A DNA stretch of 64,000 bases from Gracilaria domingensis (lineage: Eukaryota; Rhodophyta; Florideophyceae; Gracilariales; Gracilariaceae): positions 151,302-215,301 of the forward strand of contig VCMS01000144.1 in NCBI GenBank assembly GCA_022539475.1, read 5' to 3'. Under the pieces are notes generated by a model. The model was not told where the DNA came from. It ran no database searches and worked only from the letters and a program-made list of their open reading frames with translations. Of this stretch, positions 10,826-21,500 are shown piece after piece. Made by a program: the position numbers and the translations under genes. Numbering within the stretch: position 1 is the stretch's first letter; the number at the start of each line of letters is the position of its first letter.

Positions 10826-11219
10826 ATTATGGCAATCCAAGTGAAGCTATAGAACCCGTTCACGTCATTTATGAAGCCGAAATGGCTCCTTTCATCCTGT
10901 ATTCAAGCTCCCCGTAACTCGTACTTTACAACTACTTTACAACTCAGGTTCGAAATCAGTTTCATTCATTGTACACTTTCTACTCTTCCACCTACTTTTC
11001 ATAAAACATCATCACACTTTGTGGCTTGTCGTCTCATACAAGCCCTATCATTCCTTCAGTACAATCACATATCATACATTTCGCTCACTTTCACAAAGTG
11101 AACCATGTTCCCGTTCTGCGCTTCCCAACCGTTTGTACTTAAGTATCACTCTTTACCCCAGCAGTTCTCCGCCCCATCTTCCATTTCTATCGTCACACAA
11201 AAACATTCGAACACTTGCA
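10826..11219. other. Upstream region of ketopantoate-reductase-like pseudogene
   Basis: No gene seen. It is collinear with 56902-57292 in G2, where it forms the rest of the divergent promoter region between the RPE and KPR-like genes. Confidence 0.45.
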
Positions 11220-12122
11220 ATGAACTCCCAGTCCGACATGCCTCCGACTCCGCCTCCGAGTCCCAGATACTCTGACGTCCCTCAGGCCTCATCTCCCGCC
11301 CGAAGGACTCGAGCCGTTATTGTTGGAAGGGGGCGTATAGGTACCATGCTGGCGAACGAAGAAGATACGGTCATTTCCGCACTCGAATTCTGCAGCATGG
11401 CTGCTACCTCTCATCTTTCTGATGCACCGATACTAGTTTGTGGAAGAACGAACACCCTGGAGACCGTAATTCAGGCTTGACCTTATTCGCTCAGAGAGAA
11501 TCTCGTTTTCTTCCAGAATGGAGACATCATACCATTGCTTTCGAAGCTCGGTGTGGACAAATGTTCAAAAGTTGTCTTATACGTTGGTGTCCCCTCAAGA
11601 AACGCAGCTCCGCAGGATGGTGTCACTCCTCAAAGTCCGGATGGTCTCACTGTCGTAACAGGAAAGTGGGCCTCCAACGTTGCAGACAGGTTTAGGTCTA
11701 TGGGTCTCACTTGCGGGGTTGTTGACGAAGATACATTTCTCGTAAGCTATTATGAGAAGCTCGTGTGGCTATCATCGTTCAACATCGTCGAAGCCTCCAG
11801 AGGTTTCGTTCCTATGGACGTAGTCGCTACGGAGTGCAGTACGGTTGTGCTCACAATAATGAAAGAGCTGTTGAAGATAGTTTCGCTTAAGACAGGTACT
11901 ACTTTCAACCTGGAAGAGACCGTTGGGCGACTTCTTGCATATGGGAAAACTCTCGTTGGCTTCCCTACTTCTTTCTCCGACTTTCAGTTTAGGAACGCGT
12001 ACTTCTACGACTTTTCCCGCCAAGAAAGAAACATTGTAGGCGGTGACCCCGCTCCTTTTCATACAAACTACGTCAACGTTGTTAAGGAAAAGTTATCCCC
12101 CTCCCCATTCCCCCAGCTTTGA
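11220..12122 (+). pseudogene. Ketopantoate-reductase-like gene with a nonsense codon
   Basis: Same length (903 bp) and frame as the intact copy at 57293-58195, but the codon at 11478-11480 is TGA where the other copy has TGC (Cys). The product would stop after 86 residues, before most of the dinucleotide-binding domain. The glycine-rich motif is also altered (VGRGRIGTML against VGRGLIGTML). The downstream half (for example YYEKLVWLSSFNIV) is otherwise well preserved, which points to recent inactivation. Confidence 0.88.
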
Positions 12123-12181
12123 GGTTAGAAAACATGACTTTTCGGTGTTGTAAACCTTTTAGAGATAGTTAAACATAAAAG

Positions 12182-13300
12182 TTACTTTATCGAAATGACC
12201 TGTTCCCTAACTTCACGTACAATGGACTGTCGAAGTGAAAACCGGAAGTTATCCACAATTTCGCAACTTTTATCGCCGGGATAGATAACAAACGCATCCA
12301 TCTTCTGCAACAGGTCTCCAATAGCAGAATCCACTTCTTCTCTCCACTGCCACAGTTTGTTGTACACGAAATTGGAATTGAGGTTCACCTTTGGTACCTT
12401 CTGACGAATTCGTCTGTACGTCTTGCTCCGAGTAGGTGTCCCTTGTGTTCCAGACCGCTCGCCAGAAACACTTGAACGTGCCATTCTTGCGGACAGAAGC
12501 ACAACGTCATCGTCCTGCTGCTCCGCAGTTTCTGGTGCAGTTTGGGGTACAGATGGACCAGCTCCTTGTGCGGATTGCGCATCCGCGTCTGGAAGGGGAC
12601 CTTTTATGATCTCATCTTCCTCCTCTTGCACAGCCGTCCCCTGCTGAACCGTCTGTTTCGACGCAGAAGATCCCCTTGTGTCGACGGTTTGATTCATCGC
12701 AGGAGAAGCCCTTCTCGACCCAGTGGGCTTCGTAACGGAGGTAGACTTTGTTTGACCTGTCCGCTTCGTGGCTGGGGATGCTCTCGTCTTCATAGACCGC
12801 TTCGTAACAGACGACGGACCTGCCCGTGGAGGTGCTACTGATGCGCTACCTCTCGGTGTTGATGAACTTCGAATTGGCTCCGTGCGGCTTGTCGGCGTCA
12901 TCACCTCACTCATAGCGCTCACTGTTCCTCGCTTGGACGCCGGAATGCTGGCTGCCACCGGTTCCATCATTTTCCCATCCCAAGGAGCGGCCGTCCGGAG
13001 ATCCTGGATATATTGTGGAAGATCCAGGCCCTCCGCCCGGTAAGGGTAGAACGTCTGACCGCTTCGAATGATGAGAATATTATGAACCATCACAAGACCT
13101 GGGTCCAATTGCTTCCCGAGCAACTCGCGGCGTAGAACACTTCCAATTCCATGCAAAAACGCTTACCCCACTATCACCTTTCCTTCATTCTCAATATCCA
13201 TCTGCAGAGAAACCCGCATTCCACCTTGCAATAATCGAGTGCTACGCCGAGTGCGAGGAGTCACGCTTTGCGTACGCTTTCGAACACGAGTTGGCTTCAT
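12182..13300 (-). pseudogene. Chimeric ORF: disordered N-terminal gene fused to trehalose-phosphatase-like fragment
   Basis: The ATG at 13300 (MKPTRVRKRTQSVTPRTRRS) opens a frame broken by a TAA at 13163-13165 and then open to 12182. The middle is Ser/Thr/Arg/Pro-rich and probably disordered, with basic repeats (KRSMKTRASPATKRTGQTK). After RRIRQKVPKVNLN the protein switches to SNFVYNKLWQWREEVDSAIG, a piece of the HAD gene found intact at 59740-60651, and then to antisense sequence of the HAD gene at 58823-59694. The joins match three internal deletions relative to G2. The N-terminal part is the start of the large gene that leaves the window at 64000. A TTTAAAAG box lies at about 13378-13386. 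Confidence 0.8.
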
Positions 13301-13473
13301 GTTGAACAGCTATTGCAGTGAAAGGTGTATATCAACAATACGTTCGCTCTGGACGATACAAGAACGGATGCGAGCCTTTTAAATGGCGACTTACGCTGGG
13401 CACCCCCGCTTTCGGCAGCTCCTCCCAGCGCACTGCCAGTCTCGTCCGTGTCCTGTCCGTGGCCGCTCGCACG

Positions 13474-13671
13474 CTAATTGTACGCTTTAGAGTCGTGGAG
13501 TTCGCGCAATGATGACTCACGCGAGCAATGGTCGCGCTCTCTAATCATGCTCTTCAAATGCTTTGCATAGTAGTCAAGAGAACACTCATTTACTTCCATG
13601 TACAGCCTACTCCCGCGAATACACGTGGACAGCGGCGCCAACGTACCGGCGGCCGGGTGTAACGAAATCAC
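13474..13671 (-). pseudogene. Small ORF beside the palindrome array, possibly a displaced transposase C-terminus
   Basis: 65 codons (VNECSLDYYAKHLKSMIRER in the middle) read into the left edge of the array at 13658. It lies downstream of the CMC transposase on the same strand and could be its C-terminus, separated by insertion of the array. I could not match it to the C-terminus of the second CMC copy (40912-41214), so this is a weak inference. Confidence 0.25.
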
Positions 13672-14486
13672 TGCGGGGCGGCGTGTTTTGGGAGGTCCCG
13701 GGAAGGCGCCGAAATGTGGCCAAAACGTGCCCGCGAGCGGGGAGGGGTCGGTCGTGTTAGGGTACCTACCCTAACACGACCGGACCCCCCCCACCCCCGG
13801 GCATAAAATCGCACATTTTTCAAAAAATCGTCCAAAACGTGCCCGCGGGCGGGGGGGTCCGGTCGTGTTAGGGTAGCTACCCTAACACGACCGAACCCCC
13901 GCGCCCGCGGGCATAAAATCGCATATTTTTCAAAAAATCGTCCAAAACGTGCCCGCGGGCATAAAATCGCACATTTTTCAAAAAATCGTCCAAAACGTGC
14001 CCGCGGGCGGAGGGGTCCGGTCGTGTTAGGGTAGCTACCCTAACACGACCGACCCCCCGCGCCCGCGGGCAAAAAATCGCACATTTTTCAAAAAATCGTC
14101 CAAAACGTGCCAGCGGGCGGGGGGGTCCGGTCGTGTTAGGGTAGCTACCCTAACACGACCGACCCCCCCCGCCCGCGGGCATAAAATCGCATATTTTTCA
14201 AAAAATCGTCCAAAAGGTGCCCGCGGGCGGGGGGGGGTCCGGTCGTGTTAGGGTAGCTACCCTAACACGACCGACCCCCCTCCGCCCGCGGGCATAATAT
14301 CGCACATTTTTCAAAACATCGCCCAAAACGTGCCCGCGGGCGGGGGGGTCCGGTCGTGGTAGGGTAGCTACCCTAACACGACCGACCCCCTCCGCCCGCG
14401 GGCACGTTCTGGCCACATTTCGGCACCCTCCGGAGACCTTCGAAAGCACTCCTCCCGGCTCTTCTGGCAGTGATTTCGCTGCACAC
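13658..14486. repeat. Inverted-repeat-bounded array of palindromes
   Basis: The two ends are inverted copies: CGAAATCACTGC at 13662-13673 pairs with GCAGTGATTTCG near 14468, and the next roughly 90 bases on each side also match inverted (CCGAAATGTGGCCA). Between them a unit of about 110 bp recurs about six times. Each has a perfect palindrome around GTTAGGGTAGCTACCCTAAC (near 13760, 13870, 14030, 14140, 14250, 14365; the first reads GGTACC in the centre), a G/C-run, ATAAAATCGCACATTTTTC and CCAAAACGTGCCCGCGGGC. It looks like a MITE or the subterminal binding-site array of a DNA transposon. Confidence 0.85.
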
Positions 14487-17482
14487 GCCGTGCACACATA
14501 TCAAACTAGGGAAAACTAGCGCTTTACACCCACTTGATCCGCGACTTTTAGCACAATACGCGACCTTTGCAATAGCTCCGAATCGCGACGTGGCCGACAT
14601 CAGAGCGACTACCTGGGCAACCCAAGTCTCTGAATCTTCTCCGCTTACCAATACAGTGGAAAACTTTGGCTTTCTACTGGGACCAAATGCTGGAGAAGCG
14701 AAGACACGTTGGATGATGGGGTATTTGGGTCGTCCCAGCTTAAGTGCCTTAGAAGACGAATCGAAGTGTTCAAGAGTCGGAACGAAACCGCCTTTCACGA
14801 GGGCCGAATTCACCAGAGTTATCCTTGTCTTTTCTGAGAAGTATGTAATAGAGTGCTCATCCAGTGTTTCTTTCACGAGACTGAGGAAAGGAGGAAGGGC
14901 CTGTTCACCAATTTGATCAAGAATCGACCTTGTGTCCGTACTTGAGAACATTTCTCTAACAGCAGTCCATGTTTTTGAACTGGACATACTTGAAACACAA
15001 TGTTGAAGAGCTCGTAAAGTGAAAGAACGCCCTCTCATTGCAAATCGAGGAAGCTGTGTGGAAGTTCCTGGTAAACCTGGATTACGCTGGTAAGGAGTAT
15101 TGCCATTCCATTGCTTTCTAACATGTCCGTGCTCAATGGAGCGAATAGTCTCCTCCACAGCCGTTGCTGTTCTTCTGGACGTCTTTTTGTAGTGTCTCTT
15201 AAATAGCAGGTGTGCATGTTCGTATATGCCTGCGTCGTAGTACTTGATACTTCCCAGACGGCGAATATCGTCCACGAGATGATCGAGAAGATGAAACTTC
15301 AGAGTTTCCAGTCTGGAGGGATGAAAATCCGCCAGAGTCTTTGTTGCGGAACGCTTGAAGGTTTCAATCTCCGAACTAAGACACAGGAGAGAGCTTTCAG
15401 TCCAATACGGGTCACGATTGTATCTGAATAAGGTCGAGAGCAAGTCCGAGTACTGAGAGAAAACGGTTGTGATTGGGGCAACGTCCTGTTCTCCACAGCA
15501 TATGTCAAAGAATGCTCCTATGAAGGGAAAGACCATGTCAAGTGCTTTGTAGTTTTTGGCCTCCAGCATTCCACGGAGACCGTCTTTCGTGAAGATACCA
15601 TTCAAAGATTTCCTTTCTCCTGCGTGGAGAAATCGATATGTAAACCTTTGGCAGGAGAATCGCGTTCTATGGCAGCTAGAATTGCGTTTGCATGGTTGAG
15701 GAGTTGGGTGCGTATCGTTCGAAATGAACGCGATGCAGATGTTCCTATTGTGGTGCACAGGGTGTCTGACTGCAGTCTCTCGATTGTGGCCGTTTTTATC
15801 AGCTTTGAGATGCCGAGATGCAAGTTGTGTAATGGTTCGAATGAGAACAGACTGTATGGAGACAATCCCGGGATCATTCCAAGGCTTACGGAAGTTTCGA
15901 GGAACGAAGGAATGAGAGATATGGAATTTGAATGCATCAGAGTATCCTTTTGAGATCTCCTCTCCCTCGCACGACGAGGACGTCTTTCCGCCTCGTCTTT
16001 TTGTGCATGTTGCAAGATAGCTGTGTATGTCTTTCGGATGCTTTTCGTGTGCTTTTGAGAACGTCCGTTGAATGAGGTGGGAATAGGACTGCATAAAGAT
16101 GAGCGAGGGGCTTTGCATCTATGACACGGGCTTTCCGTTTTGGTCCCATGAAGAATGGACAGAATGTCCTTAGCCTCAGGAATATCCGCACAATAACTTG
16201 CAAGCAGAGGATGGCACACTCGACTTAGTTTGTCTTCCCCGATGAACTGAAAACCTTTCTGCGTGAGATTTAGAATGGGCTCCAGGACTTGACGAAGAGA
16301 TTCTTGAAGGATTTGCATCCTGGACTCGCGTAGAGACTTGCTAGAAACAAATGGCATTGCGTCTGCTTCAGATGCGGAAACCTCGATCAGTGTGGTAGGG
16401 AAGTATGCCACTACTGTGAGGTCATCACGGATACACTTACGGCGAAGCTCGTCGGAGAAGTTGAGAAATATGAGGTGAAGAGGATAGGCGGTAACCGATG
16501 TTTGCTTTAGAGTTGTTGAAGACTTATCGGTGTATACCTGCAGAAGACCTACGAAAGATTCACTGTAACTTATTTCTTGGGAGTACCACACTATTCTACT
16601 ATCCAAAGAGCCCATGACCATTTCCTTAAGTTTTGAGGTGGCGTCTCTTGCGAGAGAGCCGGACATGGGGTGAGATATTTTCGTGGAGTGGGTCTGAGGT
16701 ATAGGGTGGAAGAATGTGTTTTCGTTGTTAGCCAACTGGAGCTGTTTCACAAGTGTCTGAACGGGGTCTCTCGTGTAGAGGGTGGCGCTGAACTTACATC
16801 CTTCTGGCGAGACAGTTCTGCGATTGAAACCGTCCTTTGAGGCGTATCGTTCGAAAATGGCGTTCTTCAGTTCTGTACAGCGCTTGGAACTTGTTATGGT
16901 CTCGTTGAATCGCTTTTGCGAGAATCGCGGGTCCCGAAGTAGCCCAATTAGCTCGTCCGCCTCACGATGACCAAGGTTGGAAGCTACTGAAGCCAGACAA
17001 ACCGTGAGATAATCCATATGCAAATCACCAAGGGCCTTCTCAGAAGGCACTGGGCGGGAACTGGCTCCGTGTTCTCACTCTAATGACGCGGGACCCGGGG
17101 AAGGAGAAACACAATGCGAAGTGTCCGGAATGGGAGGGGCGCACGGAGTGGGGTCGACGATGTCCTCGGACACTGGAGGCTCGGGAAGGCGACAAGGGGC
17201 AGTGACCGTTTCGGAAGATGCGGGCGCGGGTGCGGAAAGCTTGAGACGCTTGCTTCTCCGAATAGCCCGGCTATTGTCGTCTTCCAGCGCTGCTTTCAGA
17301 CGAAACGGGCAATGGTTGACATGCTGTTGAAGAGATAAGACTCCTCGGCGAGTAACGAAGGGGCACCCACGCTTCTTATGTGTACAGTAGTAGACCATGG
17401 GAAGAAGAAATGAACGAGAAACGACGACAAAGACTGCAAGGGAAGGGCGTCCGAAGGGAGAAGGAGGTCGAGCGACAGTCAA
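14487..17482 (-). pseudogene. CMC/Plavaka-like transposase
   Basis: The ATG at 17482 opens about 1,000 codons. An N-terminal zinc-finger-like segment (CTHKKRGCPF, then HVNHCPF) is followed by a TGA at about 17072 in frame, and the ORF resumes to 15602. The core has LLASYCADIPEAKDILSIL with a following C-H-C cluster (ESPCHRCKAP) and SLFSFEPLHNLHLGISKL, matching the arrangement of fungal Plavaka and CACTA-type (CMC) transposases. A frame change near 15620 leads into the C-terminal part (HLLDHLVDDIRRLGSIKY, then GIYEHAHLLFKRHYKK). The 3' end runs into the palindrome array. A paralogous fragment lies at 40013-41214. It is probably the (now broken) mobility gene of G1, but a separate nested element is possible. 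Confidence 0.75.
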
Positions 17483-18090
17483 TATCGACGTGTTGCTCAG
17501 AATGGAGAATATATTTTGAGTTTAAATCACGTGCTTTCGTTCAAAAAGGAACGTAGGTACACGTCGACCTCAACACAAGGGTGTACTTCTCGTATTATCT
17601 ACCACTGGTTATAAACCTCTGGTTTCCCAACGTTGTACGCTGTACACTTGTCCAATCTCGCACAGAAAAATAAATCTCTTCCCTCCGCCGCCGCCCCCGC
17701 CCGTCCGACGTCCGATCTTTTGTTACCGTCGTGATCCGTGCCATCCTCGCGTTCTACTCCGCTCCGTCGTACGTTTTTCCGCCCTCGCACTCGCTACGAA
17801 GTGCGAGGGCGGAAAAAAGTACGACGGATTACGAAGTAGCGTGCTGAGAATTGATTCCATTAAGCGGACATGAAGCGTACCTTATTCTCTTTCTCCGCCC
17901 TCGTCGGACGCCTCCATAAAGCGGACAGCATCCGTATCTCACGGATGTATTCCGTGCAGTCTTTCCGTGCAGTCTTTTCGTACGTGCTTCCATTTCCTTC
18001 TACGTATCTTTGTTCTAAACTAACCAATCCTCACCACGTCTCTTCGCGCCCTGCGACATGTAAACGGCAGGAAAAAGGCTTTGGGTTACT
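17483..18090. other. Upstream region of the transposase
   Basis: No gene recognised, apart from the hairpin at 17764-17827. A 109-codon frame at 17870-18199 overlaps the tandem repeats and has no recognisable domain. CTCCGCCCTCGTCGGACGCC near 17890 repeats part of the hairpin arm. Confidence 0.4.
17764..17827. repeat. Long hairpin with 27-base arms
   Basis: The arm CCGTCGTACGTTTTTCCGCC (continuing CTCGCAC) pairs with its inverted copy after a 10-base loop, with one mismatch. It could be a cruciform or an inverted-repeat end of a small element. Confidence 0.85.
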
Positions 18091-18977
18091 TTTGCGAGTT
18101 ACTAGGTCCCTCGACTTTTCTAGCGCAACGTTTCTGTTTTGCTCTTATCAATGGTACGTTCTATCGCATTTCAACTGTATCCAACGGAGCATTGACTAAC
18201 TTATGGATACTTTCCGCTTGCGTATACAGGAAAACGACCAATTTCATTTCGTCTCTCAAGATCGATCTCTGGCTGTTCGGGATAGGCGATTCTGGTACTT
18301 GGTTGGGACATAGGCTGCTCTCTCGTTTATCGCATCTTGAGGTATGTTTGCTGCATGGCCATTCTTGGTGTCCTTGGTTGTGAGTTCTCGCTTCGACACC
18401 TTTTCGCGCTTTACGATGATGGTGGGCTGGTAATCTAACCGATCCCTTTCCTGCTTCTTCTTCCGTTTGCGAGTTACTAGGTCCCTCGACTTTTCTAGTG
18501 CAACGTTTCTGTTTTGCTTTATCAATGGTACGTTCCATCGCATTTCAACTGTACCCAACGGAGCATTGACTAACTTATGGATACTTTCCGCTTGCGTATA
18601 CAGGAAAACGACCAATTTCATTTCGTCTCTCAAGATCGATCTCTGGCTGTTCGGGATAGGCGATTCTGGTACTTGGTTGGGACATAGGCTGCTCTCTCGT
18701 TTATCGCATCTTGAGGTATGTTTGCTGCATGGCCATTCTTGGTGTCCTTGGTTGTGAGTTCTCGCTTCGACACCTTTCGCGCTTTACGATGATGGTGGGC
18801 TGGTAATCTAACCGATCCCTTTCCTTCTTCTTTTTCATTTTGCGAGTTACTAGGTCCCTCGACTTTTCTAGCGCAACGTTTCTGTTTTGCTTTATCAATG
18901 GTACGTTCCATCGCATTTCAAATGTATCCAACGGATCATTGACTAACTTATGGATACTTTCCGCTTGCGTATACAGG
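18091..18977. repeat. Tandem repeat, period 373-375 bp, about 2.4 copies
   Basis: Units begin TTTGCGAGTTACTAGGTCCC at 18091, 18466 and 18839. The third is partial and ends after GCTTGCGTATACAGG at about 18977. Units are nearly identical, so the duplication is recent. The open frames on both strands repeat with the unit and are unlikely to be genes. Confidence 0.92.
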
Positions 18978-19440
18978 TAAATGACTTTTGATGCGTACGT
19001 AGCTCACGAGTTGCAGGTGCAGGTTCCTCAAGTGGGGAACCATGCATCTGGGCATGGTTCCCTACATGACGAACGGAGAGGATGAGGCGCTTCGCGCCTC
19101 ATCCTCTCGGAGTGCGTATGTGTTCTACCGTTACCGCAATTTGGTGCAGGTGCCCTCTGCGGCATCTGCCGCAGATTGTGCCTACACCCGATCCATCATG
19201 GGGAAATGGTACATGTAATATAGCGAAGTAGTGGTTAGCAAAAGCGGTCGATAGAAGAATAGATACGAATAAAACGGTATGATTTCATAATGGGCATCAT
19301 CTGTACTAGCACTAGTATTCCATGCGTTGCAGGGTATCATTCCGCAGAAGGTATCATGTAATGTGCACCTTAATGGAAACTGAACCTAGACTTCGCGAAA
19401 TACAGTTCAGGTAGCCCTCGACTAAAGAACTAGCACGAGT
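18978..19440. other. Right part of G1 with hairpins, no gene seen
   Basis: Apart from the hairpin cluster at 19033-19176, I see no gene. The sequence becomes AT-richer towards 19440. Confidence 0.4.
19033..19176. repeat. Cluster of three hairpins
   Basis: Stems: GGGAACCATG with CATGGTTCCC (19034-19062); GAGAGGATGAGGCG with CGCCTCATCCTCTC around loop CTTCG (19076-19108); TCTGCGGC with GCCGCAGA (19157-19176). The middle one resembles a UUCG-type tetraloop hairpin or terminator. Their function is unknown. Confidence 0.8.
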
Positions 19441-19479
19441 TGAAAACCCACCAGTATTTACTGCACAGCGATTCTGGAC

Positions 19480-19591
19480 GACCCAAGCAATTATCTGCAG
19501 ATTTTGAAATAATTGATCTCGATATTTTTTCAAAAAATTTACTGGACGACCCTTGCCAATTTCTGGACGACCCTCGCCAAAAACTAGCATC
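19480..19591. repeat. G1 right subterminal repeats
   Basis: TGGACGACCC occurs three times (about 19482, 19543, 19564), the last two followed by TTGCCA and TCGCCA. Subterminal repeats of this kind commonly bind transposases in CMC and related elements. Confidence 0.7.
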
Positions 19592-19606
19592 TGCAAGAGA
19601 CAGACG
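19592..19606 (-). repeat. G1 right terminal inverted repeat
   Basis: TGCAAGAGACAGACG is the inverted counterpart of 8502-8516, with three mismatches. E2 gag resumes at 19607. Confidence 0.65.
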
Positions 19607-21500
19607 TCCGGCCACGGAGAGACCAGACGATGTGGTTGAAACCTCTGGATACTCGTACCTCGAGGCTCAACTGCGTGTCAGTCAGCTCGCCTAAAACTCG
19701 TTGTTCGAGGATCTGCAGTATCTCAGACGGAAGCTTGACCAAGCTGAAATCGGAGATCCGACCAATGACATTCGTGTCTTACGTCAAGATTTGAATTCCA
19801 TTTTGGAAAGTCTGGGTGCACCAGCCGCTTTTGTTCAAGCTTACCATTCCTCTATTCAGGAGCATCGAACTGAAATCGATCGCCTAACCACTCGGTTGTC
19901 TAATCTCGAAGAGATCATCCGGATGGCTAACGCATCTGATGCGAAGAATGCTAAGGAAGAAGCCTCCAAGCGCTTGGCACGCCAACCTCCGTATCATGGA
20001 AATCGACGATCCAAAAAGGAACTCCGTTACGACTCGGATTCGTCTAGTTCCAATTCTAGTGTTCGCTCTGCGAAGTCATCGTCTGATTTGTCTGACAGTG
20101 ATGAGGACCGACATCGGTATAGCAGTCGCTCCCACGGAACGAATTCGAAGGCGACGTTTACCTCTCAAGGTGCTATTCGCTCACGCGAAAAGGGTAGACG
20201 ACACCTTGGTCTGAAAGAGCTGAAACCAACGAATCTCCTCTACAGGAAGCTGTTGTCGTATCGTTATTTTCGATTGGACGATTCATCGTCAAGTCGCACC
20301 TCGCTAAGCACCGGTAAGGTGAAGGACCACATCAGAAGACTGAATATCGTCTTTATGAGGAAATTCGATGGCGAAGATTCCATTATGGTTCTAGATTTCC
20401 TGGCCCGCTTTGTGCAGGATGCCGATATTCTCGGTATGAACGAGGCTCAGGCGTTTCTCGCTTTACCCTATTTCTTGTCAGGGATGGCTGAAGATCAGTT
20501 CAATTCCGTTCGCGGATCATCCCGTGCGTCTGAGGAAGGTGTTACTTGTTGGCCGGAAGCGGTCCAGTACCTCTTGAGGTTGTATACGACAGGAAACGCG
20601 ATTCACAACGCGACGCTCGCTCTGCGAGATACGAAGCAGAAGCCGGATGAAACCGAAACGGCATACTCAACTAGGTTGAACAAAGCGTTTCATCGCTGTG
20701 GTAACTTTTATTCCGCCGACGAAAGATGCACGATGTTCGTGGATGGATTGATCCCCACAATCAGGGTTTTAGTCGCGCGTGTTCGCGAAGACAAACGTAG
20801 AATTACGTATCTGGAACTGGTCCAGTTTGCCCAAGCGGAGGGCGAAGTCTTGCGTGCTCGCAACCCTAAGAAGTCCCACCGTTCGAGGGCTCTTCTCGTA
20901 CACGAGTCATCTCCATCTTCTTCACTGGAACGTGGGAATTCCATCAATCCGGATTTGGATAATGTGCATTTCATTGCAGGTCATCCCGATTCGTACGGGT
21001 CTTCTGAGATTCCGTCGTCGACAGCTCCGACTTCGGAAAGTGACCCAGCTCTTTATATGGGAGGACAACGGGTACCGGCCGCCCCACTCGCTTATGCGAA
21101 TAACGGAAGCCGTTTCTCACGCCCAGGATGGATTAATGCGCAACCGCAGCGTCGGATGGATGGTAATCGATCTTTCGATAAGCCGGTAACGGCTATCTGT
21201 CACATTTGTTACCGACACGGTCATATTGCACCTGTGCGCATGTTGCCCGCTCGGGAGTTACCGAAAATTATCGGGTGGTATGAATCTCTGTCATCAGCTG
21301 ACAAGGCTCGTGTACCGAGTAAGAATTATGAAGCGCAGAAAGCCATGTTTGGCAACCCTGGTACAGGACAGAACGTTCGTGTAGACGAAACTCGGAATGC
21401 GACCGAACAGATGACTGCGACTCACCCCGATACCGGGAATTCAGTTCCTAACCCTGGCCAGGGAATGCCTTCACCGGCGGAACCAGCCCAGAAAAACTAG
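19607..21500 (+). pseudogene. E2 gag, main part
   Basis: The gag frame resumes after G1 (ATERPDDVVET), meets a TAA at 19692-19694 where E3 has a Gln codon, and is then open for 599 codons from 19701. It contains an N-terminal coiled-coil-like stretch (IDRLTTRLSNLEEIIRM), a Ser-rich charged linker, a retrotransposon-gag-like core around 20330-20850 (FLARFVQDADILGMNEAQAF, ALPYFLSGMAEDQF) and a CCHC knuckle CHICYRHGHIAPVR, whose last Cys is Arg here (Cys in E3). It ends PAQKN and TAG. It would package element RNA into particles. Confidence 0.85.

Larger units (their letters stand above)
8502..19606. mobile_element. Giant DNA-transposon-like element copy 1 (G1)
   Basis: The insertion splits E2 gag. 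Left end CGTCTGTGTTCTGCA and the reverse complement of the right end CGTCTGTCTCTTGCA match at 12 of 15 positions, and both ends have GCTAGTTTT close inside. The gag sequence suggests a 2-bp TC duplication (8500-8501 and 19607-19608); a 4-bp TCCG duplication with shorter ends is an alternative reading. The right end has three subterminal TGGACGACCC repeats. The left end is identical in position to that of G2 (54081). Contents: coiled-coil gene, RPE and ketopantoate-reductase-like pseudogenes, a chimeric ORF, a CMC-like transposase, a palindrome array and tandem repeats. Confidence 0.75.

Noticed and set aside
13658-14486. CRISPR-like regular repeat array
   Set aside because: The spacers are not unique; the whole unit repeats, the repeats are palindromic and the array is closed by long inverted flanks in a eukaryotic transposon context.
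18081-18931. Repeated ORFs of 70-125 codons on both strands
   Set aside because: They recur with the 373-375-bp tandem unit in identical form and have no recognisable domain.
19033-19176. tRNA or known structured RNA
   Set aside because: The hairpins do not form a cloverleaf and carry no conserved tRNA box sequences.
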